From Succinivibrionaceae bacterium (GTDB taxonomy: Bacteria; Pseudomonadota; Gammaproteobacteria; Enterobacterales; Succinivibrionaceae), in the NCBI GenBank assembly GCA_019420905.1, contig JAHZGH010000009.1:248001-312000 (forward strand): a stretch of DNA of 64,000 nucleotides, read 5' to 3'. Position 1 is the first letter of the stretch; the number at the start of each line of letters is the position of its first letter. This document shows positions 35,205-43,678 of the stretch, in pieces. The position numbers were made by a program, and so were the translations under genes. The notes below the pieces were generated by a model. It saw only the letters and a list, made by a program, of their open reading frames with translations, was not told the origin of the DNA and searched no databases.

Positions 35205-36998
35205 TTACTTAAACTGCGGGCCAAAGACCTTGCAGGCACGGAAATCCTGAGATTCCTTATCCATACCAAAAGAATTCCATACTGCCGGACGGAAAATATC
35301 CTCTTCAGGAACATTATGCATGCATACAGGGATTCTCAACATTGAACACAAAGTAATTAAGTCAGCACCAATATGGCCATAACTTATAGCTCCATGATTA
35401 GCTCCCCAGTTATTCATCACATCATATGCGCTCTTAAAAGGTCCCTTGCCGCTTACACGAGGAGTAAACCAAGTGCAAGGCCAGGTATAATCAGTACGCT
35501 TCCATAATGCATCAGTAACTTCATCAGGGAGTCTTACAGTCCATCCCTCAACTAACTGCATAACCGGACCTAAGCCTTTAACAATATTTAAACGTGCCAT
35601 AGTTACTGGCATCTCGGCTTCAGTTACAAAACGTGAAGAATAACCGCCGCCGCGGAAATAGCCATTATCTGCAGCACTCCAGGTAGTAGCCTTCAGGCAA
35701 TTACTAATGTCAGCATCAGTCATCTCCCACCAAGGCTTAATACAGCTCTGTCCATTTTCATCTTTGCACTGACCTGAAGCTTCAAGACAAGTTGCGCCAG
35801 AATTAATTAAATGGATAAAGCCGCCGGCTTCTTTTGCATGACCTTCAACTTCATATCCTGTACAACGGAGAACAGCCTCATTTGTCCACATGGTGCGTAC
35901 ATCAGAGAAAATCTGCGGCCGATTGGTAAGCAATTTCTCAAAAAGCATAGTAGCACCATTTAAAGTATCATTTTCTGTTGCTAAGACAAAGGTTTCTCGC
36001 TTACCCTCCCAATCAAAGTTGGAATTCATTAATGCTTCTGCAAAATCAGTGTTAGGATAGTGATCTGTCCACTGTCTTTGACCTTGGAATCCGCCAGCAA
36101 TGGCATTGAAGCCTAAAGCCTCTTCCTCACATCCTTTAGGTAAATTTTTATTACCGCGGAAGAGATCTTTAATAATCACCATGGATTTAACCACAAACTC
36201 AAAGTTCTTTTCTGTTTCCTCAGGAGTATTACGGACAAATTCAGGATTCTTGTCATAACCTATCGGGCAATTAGCCTTAGCCCACTTTAAGGCTCTCTGG
36301 AATTCTTCCTCGTCGTAAATTCCCTCTTCCATGCGTCTTAAGATTTCAACTTCATCTACAGACTCAACGCGCATGCCTAAATATTCTTCAAAGAAATCCA
36401 TATTAATCATGGAGCCGGCAATACCCATGCATGTAGAGCCGATTTGAAGATAAGATTTACCTCTCATGGTAGCTGCAGCAACTGCAGCACGAGCAAAACG
36501 TAAAATCTTTACTTTTACATCTTCAGGAATATTTGGATCATCGGCATCCTGAACATGCTTGCCGTAAATGCCAAAAGCTGGCAAGCCTTTTTGTGCATAG
36601 CCAGCTAAAACACTTGCTAAATATACAGCACCAGGACGCTCTGTAGCATTCAGACCCCATACACCCTTAATAGTCATAGGATCCATATCCATAGTTTCAG
36701 CACCATAGCACCAGCAAGGAGTTACGGATAAGGTTATATCAACGCCTGCATTTTTAAATTGCTCCGCACACTTAGCGGCTTCTACTCCACGACCTATAGT
36801 AGTATCGCTAATAATTACTTTGACGCTCTCGCCATTTGTATATTTAAGGTTATCGCTTATAAGCTTTGCTGCAGCCTTTGCCATACCCATAGTTTGAGCT
36901 TCTAAAGACTGACGAACCTGAAGTGGTCCTTGACGTGCATCAATAATTGGACGAATACCAATCACAGGATATTTTCCTACATAACGATTTTCAGCCAT
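35205..36998 (-). CDS. fucI: L-fucose isomerase
   Basis: A 597-residue manganese aldose-ketose isomerase (L-fucose to L-fuculose; family members also accept D-arabinose). FucI segments visible are GIRPIIDARQGPLQVR, SVTPCWCYGAETMDMDP, STCMGIAGSMIN, FNAIAGGFQGQRQWTDHYPN and NWGANHGAISYGHIG. No fucK, fucA or fucO lies nearby. It is divergent from an AraC regulator, and its promoter region shares a motif with the lyase/TRAP operon. It is therefore probably part of that locus, although its actual substrate may not be fucose. Confidence 0.95.
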   Translation of the reverse strand: MAENRYVGKYPVIGIRPIIDARQGPLQVRQSLEAQTMGMAKAAAKLISDNLKYTNGESVKVIISDTTIGRGVEAAKCAEQFKNAGVDITLSVTPCWCYGAETMDMDPMTIKGVWGLNATERPGAVYLASVLAGYAQKGLPAFGIYGKHVQDADDPNIPEDVKVKILRFARAAVAAATMRGKSYLQIGSTCMGIAGSMINMDFFEEYLGMRVESVDEVEILRRMEEGIYDEEEFQRALKWAKANCPIGYDKNPEFVRNTPEETEKNFEFVVKSMVIIKDLFRGNKNLPKGCEEEALGFNAIAGGFQGQRQWTDHYPNTDFAEALMNSNFDWEGKRETFVLATENDTLNGATMLFEKLLTNRPQIFSDVRTMWTNEAVLRCTGYEVEGHAKEAGGFIHLINSGATCLEASGQCKDENGQSCIKPWWEMTDADISNCLKATTWSAADNGYFRGGGYSSRFVTEAEMPVTMARLNIVKGLGPVMQLVEGWTVRLPDEVTDALWKRTDYTWPCTWFTPRVSGKGPFKSAYDVMNNWGANHGAISYGHIGADLITLCSMLRIPVCMHNVPEEDIFRPAVWNSFGMDKESQDFRACKVFGPQFK

Positions 36999-37103
36999 GA
37001 AATATGCTCCATTTATAAAACAATTAATTATTAAATTATTTCTAATTTTGGTAGAGCTTTTATAAAGATGTTAGGTAAAAAAAAACTTTTTAATATAACA
37101 ATA

Positions 37104-37121
37104 TTCACTTTTTTTAATTAA
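37104..37121. promoter_or_regulatory. Shared TTCAC-T-tract motif upstream of fucI
   Basis: TTCAC, seven T, then AATTAA. The same TTCAC-T8 core occurs twice upstream of the lyase operon at 38627. A candidate site for the AraC regulator between them. Confidence 0.45.
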
Positions 37122-37132
37122 AAAAGCAAAAA

Positions 37133-37148
37133 TGTGAGTTTAAGCAAA
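37133..37148. promoter_or_regulatory. CRP-like site upstream of fucI
   Basis: TGTGA-N6-GCAAA: 8 of 10 positions match TGTGA-N6-TCACA. It lies beside the TTCAC motif. Confidence 0.4.
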
Positions 37149-37469
37149 TTTTATATAAAATATATTTTTTAGAAAAATTATCATTATTTTTAATTTAAAA
37201 ATATTCTTAAAATATTTATTAGAAAATAATAAGCCTGATCATACTTTGACTTTGATATTTATCATTTATGCTTAATAATCATTTAGTTAATTAAAAAAAT
37301 TAAACTTAAAAAAACATATGTCCTGTACAGATACAAAAAAATTATGAGCTTTTTATAGAAAAAATATTTTTAAATAATAAAATAAAAATTTTTTTATTTA
37401 AGGAAAATTATCCTAAACTAGGAATACTACTATTTTAGTTTAAAATTCATTTATTATTTTAGGTTCTCA

Positions 37470-38369
37470 ATGATTCCTTTACCGCAAAGCAGCGCTTACA
37501 ACGAATATTTTATCCGTGGTACTTTAGATTTTCCTTTTGATTTTCATCTCATGAATCGCCATCATCCGCGTTTCTATATGCCTTTTCATTATCACATCGA
37601 TCTGGAATTGATAAGGGTTGTCAATGGCGGAGTTACAATGAATTTAAACGAACGCCGCTACTATTTAAAGCAAGGAGATTTCCTATTTATACAAGATGGC
37701 GTAGTCCATGGTGGACAGCCTGATGATAATGATACAATTTATGAATGTATAGTATTCAATTTATCTCAAATATTTGATTTAAAAAAAACCTATGCTTCAT
37801 GGCTTAATAAAATTGCTACTCACCAAATCACACTTACAGAATACTTCAATAAAAAAGAGCAGCCACTGCTAGCCCAAAATGCTAATGACTTTTTTGAAGC
37901 GGTTGCAAATAAAGGTCAAGAAAACGTTATTTCCGTTTTAGGCAACCTTTTATGTCTGATTGGGAATATGATAAAGCTTAATGAATATTCCATACATAAA
38001 ACTAGCTCATCTCGCTATACCAAGCACTTATTGCAATCATCACAGCTGTTTCGCTATATATTTGATAATTACACAAAAGATATTACTCTTGAAGATATGG
38101 CTTCAAACGTAGGTCTATCATCTAAATACTTTTGTAAATTCTTCAAGGAACTTACTAATTGCCGACCTATGGATTATTTAAATCGTTTCCGCATTGAATG
38201 CGCTGCAATTCATATAACTACATCAACAGAAAGCATCAATCAGATTGCTTATGCCTGCGGATTTAAAGATCCTTGTTATTTTACAAAGCTGTTTAAGCGT
38301 TATAAGCAAATCTCTCCTCGAGAATTTAGAAATATATACCATAATAATATTCAGAATAAACAAACATAA
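37470..38369 (+). CDS. AraC-family transcriptional regulator
   Basis: A 299-residue protein with an N-terminal cupin-like sensor (FHYHIDLELIRVVNGG, YYLKQGDFLFIQDGVVHG) and a C-terminal double helix-turn-helix. The latter has ITLEDMASNVGLSSKYFCKFFKE and INQIAYACGFKDPCYFTKLFKR, then the SPREFR end. This is the RhaS/RhaR-like sugar-responsive layout. It lies between fucI (divergent) and the lyase-TRAP operon (downstream, same strand) and is the likely local regulator of both. Confidence 0.93.
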   Translation: MIPLPQSSAYNEYFIRGTLDFPFDFHLMNRHHPRFYMPFHYHIDLELIRVVNGGVTMNLNERRYYLKQGDFLFIQDGVVHGGQPDDNDTIYECIVFNLSQIFDLKKTYASWLNKIATHQITLTEYFNKKEQPLLAQNANDFFEAVANKGQENVISVLGNLLCLIGNMIKLNEYSIHKTSSSRYTKHLLQSSQLFRYIFDNYTKDITLEDMASNVGLSSKYFCKFFKELTNCRPMDYLNRFRIECAAIHITTSTESINQIAYACGFKDPCYFTKLFKRYKQISPREFRNIYHNNIQNKQT

Positions 38370-38448
38370 ATAATAAATTTATACTGTTAATTTATAATTA
38401 TTTATAAGCAAATTTTGGAAGTGTATCTTTTACAAAATTTATATTTTT

Positions 38449-38520
38449 TTCACTTTTTTTTGATTAATTACTAAATTTGAAAAAGATCACAGCTTTAATG
38501 AAAAATTAAAAAAAAGTGAA
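38449..38520. promoter_or_regulatory. Paired TTCAC-T8 motifs flanking a CRP-like site
   Basis: TTCAC plus eight T lies at 38449-38461 on the plus strand, with an inverted copy at 38508-38520. Between them TTTGA-N6-TCACA (38476-38491) matches the CRP consensus at 9 of 10 positions. The block is about 110-180 bases upstream of the lyase gene start. Confidence 0.55.
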
Positions 38521-38626
38521 TTTTATTATATTTTTTTTCTTTTTTGTGCTAACGCTTAACTAGAAGATAGACATAAATTAAAAATGTTATTGGTTTTAGG
38601 CAATTTAAATTTAATGCGGAGATCTT

Positions 38627-39550
38627 ATGTCTACAAATCATTTTCCTGGTGGTGCTTGGCCTGTAATGCTTACTCCTTTTACCTCAGACAATAAAGTTGA
38701 CTATGAGGGATTAAAGGCTCTAACTAATTGGTATATCGACAATGGATGCTCAGGTTTATTTTCAGTATGCCAATCCTCGGAGATGTTTTTTTTATCTAAA
38801 GAAGAGCGCGTTAATATTGCCAGAACAGTAATTGAAACTGCTAATAAACGCGTTCCTGTAATTGTCTCTGGACATATCTCAGACAGCTATGAAGATCAGG
38901 TAGATGAGCTCACTGCAATTGCTGCCTTAAATCCTGATGCTTTAATATTTATAACCAATCGCTTTGCAAAAGAAAATGAGTCTGATGAAATCTGGAAGAA
39001 AAACTGCGAAAAAGTAATGCAGCAGCTACCAGAAGCTTTACCTTTAGGAATTTATGAATGCCCATATCCTTACAAGAGGCTTGTAAGTCTTGAAAACCTA
39101 AAATGGTGTGCAAGTACAGGCAGATTCTTCTTCTTAAAAGACACCTGCTGCGATCTTAGCCTGCTTAAAGCAAGAGCTGCTGCCGTAAAAGGCTCCAATC
39201 TTAAAATTTACAACGCTAATACCTCTACCTTACGTGATTCACTTCTAGCCGGCTGTGATGGCTTCTGTGGAGTAATGGCATCCTTCCAAATGCGTGAATA
39301 TGCATGGTTATGTGATCATATCCATGATGAAAAAGCACAAAAACTCCAGGATTTATTAACAGTTACTTCTTTGATTGAACGTCAATGGTATCCTGTTAAT
39401 GCCAAATACTACTTACAGCATTATCAAAATCTGCCAATTACCTTAAAGACCAGAACAAAAGATGAATCTCTTTTAACTGAAACTTTTAAAGGCGAAGTTG
39501 CAGCGCTTAAAAATTTAACTGATTTAGTAAGAAAATCTATAAATATATAA
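38627..39550 (+). CDS. DapA/NanA-family lyase (pyruvate-dependent aldolase superfamily)
   Basis: A 307-residue TIM-barrel protein of the dihydrodipicolinate synthase / N-acetylneuraminate lyase superfamily. The Schiff-base lysine is in FFFLKDT and the catalytic tyrosine in GIYECPYPY. The usual GTTGE motif is replaced by CQSSEMFFLS, marking a subfamily that is not true DapA. It probably splits a 2-keto-3-deoxy sugar acid, but the substrate is unknown. GGAG lies before the ATG. It opens an operon with an HpcH-type aldolase and a TRAP transporter. Confidence 0.88.
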   Translation: MSTNHFPGGAWPVMLTPFTSDNKVDYEGLKALTNWYIDNGCSGLFSVCQSSEMFFLSKEERVNIARTVIETANKRVPVIVSGHISDSYEDQVDELTAIAALNPDALIFITNRFAKENESDEIWKKNCEKVMQQLPEALPLGIYECPYPYKRLVSLENLKWCASTGRFFFLKDTCCDLSLLKARAAAVKGSNLKIYNANTSTLRDSLLAGCDGFCGVMASFQMREYAWLCDHIHDEKAQKLQDLLTVTSLIERQWYPVNAKYYLQHYQNLPITLKTRTKDESLLTETFKGEVAALKNLTDLVRKSINI

Positions 39551-39665
39551 AATTGAGTTCAAGATCTGAAAATTAAGAAAAATATATAGAAAAAAATTTA
39601 ATTTAATTGCATAACTAAAGAATTAAATTTATAAAAATATTAAAAATCAAACAAAAGGAAGCTTT

Positions 39666-40436
39666 ATGAACTCATTTAAAGAAAGGTTGCTCAAAGGTGA
39701 AAACTTAATTGGATTTGAGGTTGACTTAGCAGAACCCTGCATTTCCGAAATGGTTGCTGCCTGCGGATTTGACTTTATATGGGTAGATACTGAACATCAG
39801 GCTATGGATTATGAAACAGTTCTAAATCAAATCATAGCCTGTAAAGCAGGAGGCGCTGCCTCCTTAGTCAGAGTCCCGCAAAATGAACCTTTTTTAGCTA
39901 AAAGGGTTCTAGAAATGGGACCTGACGGCATTATTTTCCCTAATGTTAACTCAGCTGCAGAATTGAAGAAAGCTATGGATGCGTGTCTATATCCTCCTTT
40001 AGGCAAGCGTGGCTTTGGACCTAAACGAGCCTGCGGTTATGGACGCATTGATCTTTTTGACTATATCAAAGAAGCAAAAGATGGTATGTGCCGTTTTGCA
40101 CAGCTTGAACATATTGATGCCATCAATGACTTAGATAATATGCTAAAAATTGAAGGCTGCGACGGCTTTATCGTTGGACCTTGCGATCTCTCAGGATCCA
40201 TTGGTCTGCTCAATCAAACTAAGCACCCTAAAGTAGTAGAGCTCATGAAGATTGCTATTGATAAATGCAATAAGGCTTCAAAACCAATCGGCGTTGCGGC
40301 CGCTTATACGCCTGAAGATATGAAATTCTGGCATGATTTAGGATTCCAATTCATTTCAGCTGGAACTGATACAGCCGCTATTATTGCCAGAGCTCAAGAA
40401 CAAGTAGCTGTGATGTCGAAAATTTTCAAACAATAA
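39666..40436 (+). CDS. HpcH/HpaI-family aldolase
   Basis: A 256-residue metal-dependent class II aldolase of the GarL/RhmA/HpaI family. The catalytic histidine is in WVDTEHQAMD and the phosphate/substrate arginine in SLVRVP. Metal ligands are in AQLEHIDAIN (Glu) and GPCDLSGSIG (Asp). Such enzymes cleave 2-keto-3-deoxy acids to pyruvate and an aldehyde (lactaldehyde or tartronate semialdehyde). Having it beside a DapA-type lyase is unusual. A 115-base AT-rich gap precedes it; AAAAGGAAG is the ribosome site. Confidence 0.92.
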   Translation: MNSFKERLLKGENLIGFEVDLAEPCISEMVAACGFDFIWVDTEHQAMDYETVLNQIIACKAGGAASLVRVPQNEPFLAKRVLEMGPDGIIFPNVNSAAELKKAMDACLYPPLGKRGFGPKRACGYGRIDLFDYIKEAKDGMCRFAQLEHIDAINDLDNMLKIEGCDGFIVGPCDLSGSIGLLNQTKHPKVVELMKIAIDKCNKASKPIGVAAAYTPEDMKFWHDLGFQFISAGTDTAAIIARAQEQVAVMSKIFKQ

Positions 40437-40472
40437 TCGTGCCCAAAAAACTTTAATATAAGGAGTTAAGTC

Positions 40473-41462
40473 ATGAAATTTAAACCAGCACTCTTAGCAG
40501 CAAGTGTAGCCTTATTTACCGCTGTATCTGCAAATGCGGCTGATTTTCCGGAAATGGAATTATCTTTAGCCCATTCAGCTGCTGCAAGCCATGCTCATAA
40601 CCAAGCAGCCTTACTCTTTAAGCAAAAAGTTGAAGAGGCAACAGCCGGCAAAGTAAAGGTTGAGGTTTATCCTGCATCAGAATTAGGTGATCAGCCATCT
40701 CTTATCGATCAGTGCGTATCTGGAGGTGACGTAGATCTGGTAATCGCTTCTCAATCAAATCTTGCCACCTACATTCCAAAGATTAATGCTTTAAGTGCGC
40801 CTTTCTTATTTAAAGATTATGATCAGGCCCATAAGGTCATCGATGAGTATATCCTCCCATGGCTTCATGATGATATGATGGAAGGAATGAATGTCGTTCC
40901 GCTTTCTATGTTTGATTATGGCTTCCGTCATGTTACCACTAAGGATATTGTCGTCAAAAAAGCTGATGATCTAAAAGGCGTAAAGATCCGCGTTCCAGGC
41001 TCTGCAGGCTTGCTTGCAACCTTTGATGCACTAGAGGCAAATACTCAGACTATCGCCTACTCTGAACTATATCAATCCCTAAAACAGGGTGTAGTTGATG
41101 CTGAAGAAAATCCTGTAGCTACCATTTTAGCTGACTCTTATTATGAGTGCCAAAACCAATTAGCTCTTACAGGACATTTCTTTGACATGCAGGCTCTAAT
41201 CATCAATAAAGATGTCTATGAAGATATGAGCCCAGAGCTTCAGGAAGTCATCAAGAATGCTGCTATCGAAGCACAAAATCTTACTCGTACCTTAATTCCA
41301 GGACAGGAAGCTGAAATCATAGCTAAGCTAAAAGAATACGGCATGAGCGTTAATGAAGTTGATAAAGACAGCTTCATTTCTAAGATGGGACCTGCCTACG
41401 AAAAAATAGCCAAGCTTTGCGGTCAGGAAGAACTCGATAACCTGATTAAAGCTATCAAATAA
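40473..41462 (+). CDS. dctP: TRAP transporter solute-binding protein
   Basis: A 329-residue periplasmic receptor with a signal peptide ending ANA-AD. DctP family hallmarks are KIRVPGS (substrate carboxylate-binding arginine) and the GVVDAEENPVATI segment. AAGGAG precedes the ATG. It follows the aldolase by 36 bases and is followed by a strong hairpin before the permease genes, which may keep binding protein in excess. A sugar acid is the likely ligand from context. Confidence 0.95.
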   Translation: MKFKPALLAASVALFTAVSANAADFPEMELSLAHSAAASHAHNQAALLFKQKVEEATAGKVKVEVYPASELGDQPSLIDQCVSGGDVDLVIASQSNLATYIPKINALSAPFLFKDYDQAHKVIDEYILPWLHDDMMEGMNVVPLSMFDYGFRHVTTKDIVVKKADDLKGVKIRVPGSAGLLATFDALEANTQTIAYSELYQSLKQGVVDAEENPVATILADSYYECQNQLALTGHFFDMQALIINKDVYEDMSPELQEVIKNAAIEAQNLTRTLIPGQEAEIIAKLKEYGMSVNEVDKDSFISKMGPAYEKIAKLCGQEELDNLIKAIK

Positions 41463-41477
41463 TTAACTCCATCCTAT

Positions 41478-41506
41478 GTGCGACGCTTCTGCGTCGCACT
41501 GTCTTT
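41478..41506 (+). terminator. Intercistronic GC-rich hairpin between dctP and dctM
   Basis: GTGCGACGC and GCGTCGCAC form a perfect nine-base stem with a TTCT loop, followed by TGTCTTTTT. It starts 16 bases after the dctP stop and lies just before dctM. It is probably a partial terminator or an mRNA 3' stabiliser. Confidence 0.8.
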
Positions 41507-41526
41507 TTGATCATGAGGACTTTCTT

Positions 41527-42825
41527 ATGATAATGTTTGCCATGTTTGTTGGCGTTTTAGTGACGTTATTTATAGGCGTCACTACCGCAGGTAGTATGGC
41601 TTTTATTTCAATCGCTACCTATTTTGGCATGGGTGAAGCTACGCTCAATAACATGATCCGCCTGCCGTCTAGCATGTATGATCAGGTCAAAGGTATTACC
41701 TTGATGGCTATCCCCTTCTTCTTGCTGATGGGAAACTTTATGAATCGCGGCGGCGTTTCAAAAGATCTTTTTGCTTTTGCTCGTGCTTGTCTAGGTCATC
41801 GCTGGGGCGGTTTAGCAAATGCTGCAATTGCCTCATGTATGATTATGTCAGCTATGTCGGGCTCAGCCGCTGCTGTTGCTGCTGGTGTCGGCATGATCGC
41901 TATAGCAGAGATGCGCAATACCGGATATAATCAGCCTTTTTCTTGCGCGGCCATTGCCGCAGGCGGCGGACTTGGTCCTATTATACCGCCAAGCATTACT
42001 TTAATTTTATTTGCCTCTCTTGTACCAGGAACCTCAGTAAATGCCTTATTCTTAGGCGGTGCCATTCCTGGTATTCTTACAGGCCTTCTCTTTATTATTT
42101 ATGCAAGCTATGAAGCGCGTCGTTCTAACTTTGGTAAAGTAGATCCTGTTCCAATGCAGGAACGCGTCAGGCTAGGAATTAAAGCTATCTGGGCATTGCT
42201 CATTCCTGTGATTGTTTTGGGCGGTATTTTTATAGGCTTATTTACCGCGACTGAAGCTGCAGCCGTAGCTGCATTCTATTCAATGCTGTTAGGCATGTTT
42301 AAATATCGTCAATTAAAAATTTCTGATTTGCCAGGAATTTTTTGGGCTACAGCTAAATCAACCGGCCAAATCATGTTCGTAATTGCTACCGCTGCATTCT
42401 TCCAGCACGTATTGCTAAAAACTCGTATTCCGCATATGGTAGTTGAGCAGATGGTCAATACATTCTCTTCTATCGCCCCTATTTTAGTTTTCATAATTAT
42501 TTTACTTTTAATTATGGGCTGCTTTATGGAAGGAACTGCCATATTACTTATCACTGTACCTATTTTCTACCCTTTATCACAAGCTTACGACTACCCGACA
42601 GTACAGTTGGCAATCGTCATGTGCATTGCCTTAGCCTGCGGTGTATTAACGCCCCCTGTAGGCCTTAACCTCTATGTAATGTCGAGTATTACTGGTGAGA
42701 AAATGATGAAAATCGGCCGCTCTGCAGTGCCTTTTGTACTCATTATGATCTTTGTAACCTTATTAGTTGCATTCTTTGAGCCTCTAACGACTTTCTTACC
42801 TAGATTCTTAGGCTATAACGCATAA
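41527..42825 (+). CDS. dctM: TRAP transporter large permease subunit
   Basis: A 432-residue membrane protein with about twelve hydrophobic helices, the ion-coupled channel of the TRAP system. DctM features include the PFFLLMGNFMNRGG segment, MSGSAAAVAAGVGMIA, GPIIPPSITLI and TPPVGLNLYV. The ATG at 41527 has GAGG eight bases upstream. A longer frame would read through the intercistronic hairpin and has no good ribosome site. dctQ follows after 12 bases. Confidence 0.95.
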   Translation: MIMFAMFVGVLVTLFIGVTTAGSMAFISIATYFGMGEATLNNMIRLPSSMYDQVKGITLMAIPFFLLMGNFMNRGGVSKDLFAFARACLGHRWGGLANAAIASCMIMSAMSGSAAAVAAGVGMIAIAEMRNTGYNQPFSCAAIAAGGGLGPIIPPSITLILFASLVPGTSVNALFLGGAIPGILTGLLFIIYASYEARRSNFGKVDPVPMQERVRLGIKAIWALLIPVIVLGGIFIGLFTATEAAAVAAFYSMLLGMFKYRQLKISDLPGIFWATAKSTGQIMFVIATAAFFQHVLLKTRIPHMVVEQMVNTFSSIAPILVFIIILLLIMGCFMEGTAILLITVPIFYPLSQAYDYPTVQLAIVMCIALACGVLTPPVGLNLYVMSSITGEKMMKIGRSAVPFVLIMIFVTLLVAFFEPLTTFLPRFLGYNA

Positions 42826-42837
42826 GAGGAGATAAAA

Positions 42838-43449
42838 GTGAACGCTTATTTTAAATTTGAAGATATAGCAGGCAAAATCTCTCGGTTCCTAGCGGGATTT
42901 TGTTTAATGATCGTCTTTGCGTTATTCTTATTGAATATTTGTACTCGTGCGTCTTTTATTACCTGGAATCCTACTTGGATTGATGAGGTAATTCAATTCT
43001 TCTTAGTATGGATGATTTTCCTTGCTGCAGCAGAGCTTGTACGTACAGGAGAGCACTTCTTAGTTGATATTATTACCGACAAGCTGCACGGAACCTTAGC
43101 AGGCCGCATCTGCCGCTTAATAGCCACTGCAATTATGCTTGTTACTTATATTATTATTTTATATTTTGGTATCAAGCTATGCATACGTTCTAATATCAAG
43201 ATGACTTTTACCCTTCCTCATGTAGTAAAAATGTCTTGGTTCTATCTGTGCATTCCGGTAGCAACTTTTTTTATGGTAATTTACGCTGTTCGCGATTTTG
43301 TCTATGCGGTAATGGATGTCGTAACCGGCGGTAAAATTACAGTAAAGCTTGATGAAATGAAAGCCTTAGCAAAGGAACATGATGAAGATGCCATTGCTAT
43401 TGAAAAAGCCAAGCAGGCTTTAAATAATCAAGAAAATTCTCAAAAATAA
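42838..43449 (+). CDS. dctQ: TRAP transporter small permease subunit
   Basis: A 203-residue membrane protein with four transmembrane helices and the DctQ pattern WIDEVIQFFLVWMIFLAAAELVRTGEHFLVD. It starts with GTG at 42838 with AGAGGAG six bases upstream. A charged C-terminal tail of about 40 residues is longer than usual. The gene order P-M-Q differs from the common P-Q-M. A terminator follows. Confidence 0.93.
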   Translation: MNAYFKFEDIAGKISRFLAGFCLMIVFALFLLNICTRASFITWNPTWIDEVIQFFLVWMIFLAAAELVRTGEHFLVDIITDKLHGTLAGRICRLIATAIMLVTYIIILYFGIKLCIRSNIKMTFTLPHVVKMSWFYLCIPVATFFMVIYAVRDFVYAVMDVVTGGKITVKLDEMKALAKEHDEDAIAIEKAKQALNNQENSQK

Positions 43450-43494
43450 CTAACACTGAAATTGTTGCTTTGATCAAATTTCAGCCTTAAGCTA

Positions 43495-43542
43495 AAAAAC
43501 GTTCTTTTTTGAAAAAAAATATTCATGAAAGAGCGTTTTTTT
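43495..43542 (+). terminator. Terminator of the TRAP operon
   Basis: AAAAACGTTCTTT and AAAGAGCGTTTTT form a long stem with a T run. A second small stem CTGAAATT/AATTTCAG (43456-43484) precedes it. Confidence 0.75.
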
Positions 43543-43678
43543 TATTATATAGGCTTTTTTAATATAGACATATATAGATTTAAAACTGCCTTAAGTCACG
43601 GATATGTTTGATCATTCTACACAAATTGTGTCAATATGCTAAAATTTAGTAAATATTTAGAAAATACAGGCTTTTTAC

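Larger units (their letters stand above)
36999..37469. other. Divergent promoter region of fucI and the AraC gene
   Basis: 471 very AT-rich bases without a gene. They hold the TTCAC-T7 motif (37104-37121) and a CRP-like site (37133-37148). Near the AraC start lie a small repeat AGGA/TCCT (about 37401) and TAAACTA/TAGTTTA (37414-37442). Confidence 0.45.

Noticed and set aside
38560..38575. A LacI-type operator (GCTAACGCTTAAC) before the lyase operon
   Set aside because: The two halves are not symmetric about the centre when checked base by base.
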